From Microcaldota archaeon (lineage in GTDB: Archaea; Micrarchaeota; Micrarchaeia; Anstonellales; J096), in the NCBI GenBank assembly GCA_026396375.1, contig JAPLWW010000017.1, positions 1 to 5,898 of the forward strand: DNA of 5,898 nt. The letters run 5' to 3'. Position numbers and translations under genes: made by a program. This document shows, one piece after another, positions 5,636 to 5,898 of this stretch. The notes under the pieces are model-generated. The model made no database searches and was not told the origin of the DNA. It saw nothing but the letters and a program-made list of their open reading frames with translations. The stretch's first letter is position 1; every line of letters starts with the position of its first letter.

Positions 5636-5898
5636 GGAATCTCGCCCTCATGGCAAATCCGGCGTTTTCCGCCTTCTCCTCCCTTATGCTTGAGCCTGTA
5701 TAGTGTATGAAAACATCCTCAAGGCTGGGGATATGGACCTCTATGCCCTCTATCTCTATATGAGCTTTTATCGCGGCTTCCATGATCTTGGGGACAAGCT
5801 TTCCCCCATCCCTGGCCTCAAAGGAAACCGCCATGCCAAGGATTTTCGGCTTCTTGGAAAATCCCATCTTCACAATGAGCTTCTCCAGCTTCTGGGGC
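5625..5898 (-). CDS. ABC transporter ATP-binding protein, C-terminal fragment (DrrA-like, partial)
   Basis: Only the last 90 codons are in the window; the frame is open to the right edge, so the Walker A, signature and Walker B motifs lie outside. The visible part starts PQKLEKLIVKMGFSKKPK and matches the C-terminal accessory domain of DrrA-type ATPases (DUF4162-like). It has an IEIEGIEVHIPSLEDVFIHYTG segment, and PSLEDVF-x-H-x-TG is the hallmark C-terminal motif of this family. The protein ends soon after (TGSSIREEKAENAGF), close to the usual length. It should energise the permease encoded directly downstream, with which it overlaps by 11 bp. The promoter is outside the window. Confidence 0.9.
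   Translation of the reverse strand, partial: PQKLEKLIVKMGFSKKPKILGMAVSFEARDGGKLVPKIMEAAIKAHIEIEGIEVHIPSLEDVFIHYTGSSIREEKAENAGFAMRARFHGR
5646..5649 (-). promoter_or_regulatory. Weak ribosome binding site for the ABC-2 permease
   Basis: GAGG on the minus strand lies 10 nt before the permease ATG, within the ATPase coding region. The spacing is slightly long; reinitiation through the 11-bp overlap may matter more. Confidence 0.3.

Noticed and set aside
4883..5898. Assignment of the ABC pair as a NosFY-like copper maturation transporter because it is next to copA
   Set aside because: The motifs are generic DrrAB type, the operon converges on copA rather than joining it, and no other nos genes are present.

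Overview
The window looks archaeal. Promoters carry TATA boxes about 26 bp upstream of start codons with no ribosome-binding site between. AGG and ATA codons are heavily used for Arg and Ile. The regulator is a membrane-anchored winged-helix protein of a type common in archaea. A euryarchaeal or DPANN-like lineage is my best guess, but I see no rRNA or tRNA that would fix the taxon.

Layout: (1) 1-1120, minus strand: two adjacent ankyrin-repeat genes, the downstream one running off the left edge. (2) 1121-1311: a divergent promoter region with a perfect-arm palindrome, a second inverted repeat and a TATA box facing each way. (3) 1312-4879, plus strand: a copper-handling block made of a two-TM winged-helix regulator with an exposed C-x-H-x3-C-x-M loop, a multi-TM protein ending in an HMA-like metal domain with a variant CxxH motif, and a full-length Cu+ P1B-1 ATPase (CopA). 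(4) 4883-5898, minus strand: an ABC-2 permease and the C-terminal end of its DrrA-like ATPase, convergent with copA with only 3 bp between stop codons.

How the parts may work together: the regulator gene ends directly on the first of two tandem 42-bp modules (1807-1890). Each module holds a GAAAC..GTTTC palindrome followed at the same offset by a TATA-like element. These lie directly in front of the HMA-membrane-protein/copA pair, as expected for operators of the upstream regulator. A longer-spaced palindrome with the same GAAACC half-site sits upstream of the ankyrin operon, so the ankyrin genes may belong to the same or a related regulon. CopA is expected to export Cu+. The HMA membrane protein probably binds or passes metal to or from it, but its exact role is unknown. 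The ABC transporter pair shows no direct link to copper.

The most interesting part is the candidate self-contained copper-response unit: a membrane one-component sensor, a duplicated operator-promoter, an HMA membrane protein with CxxH, and CopA. Each component has known relatives; the combination and the operator design are what merit checking.
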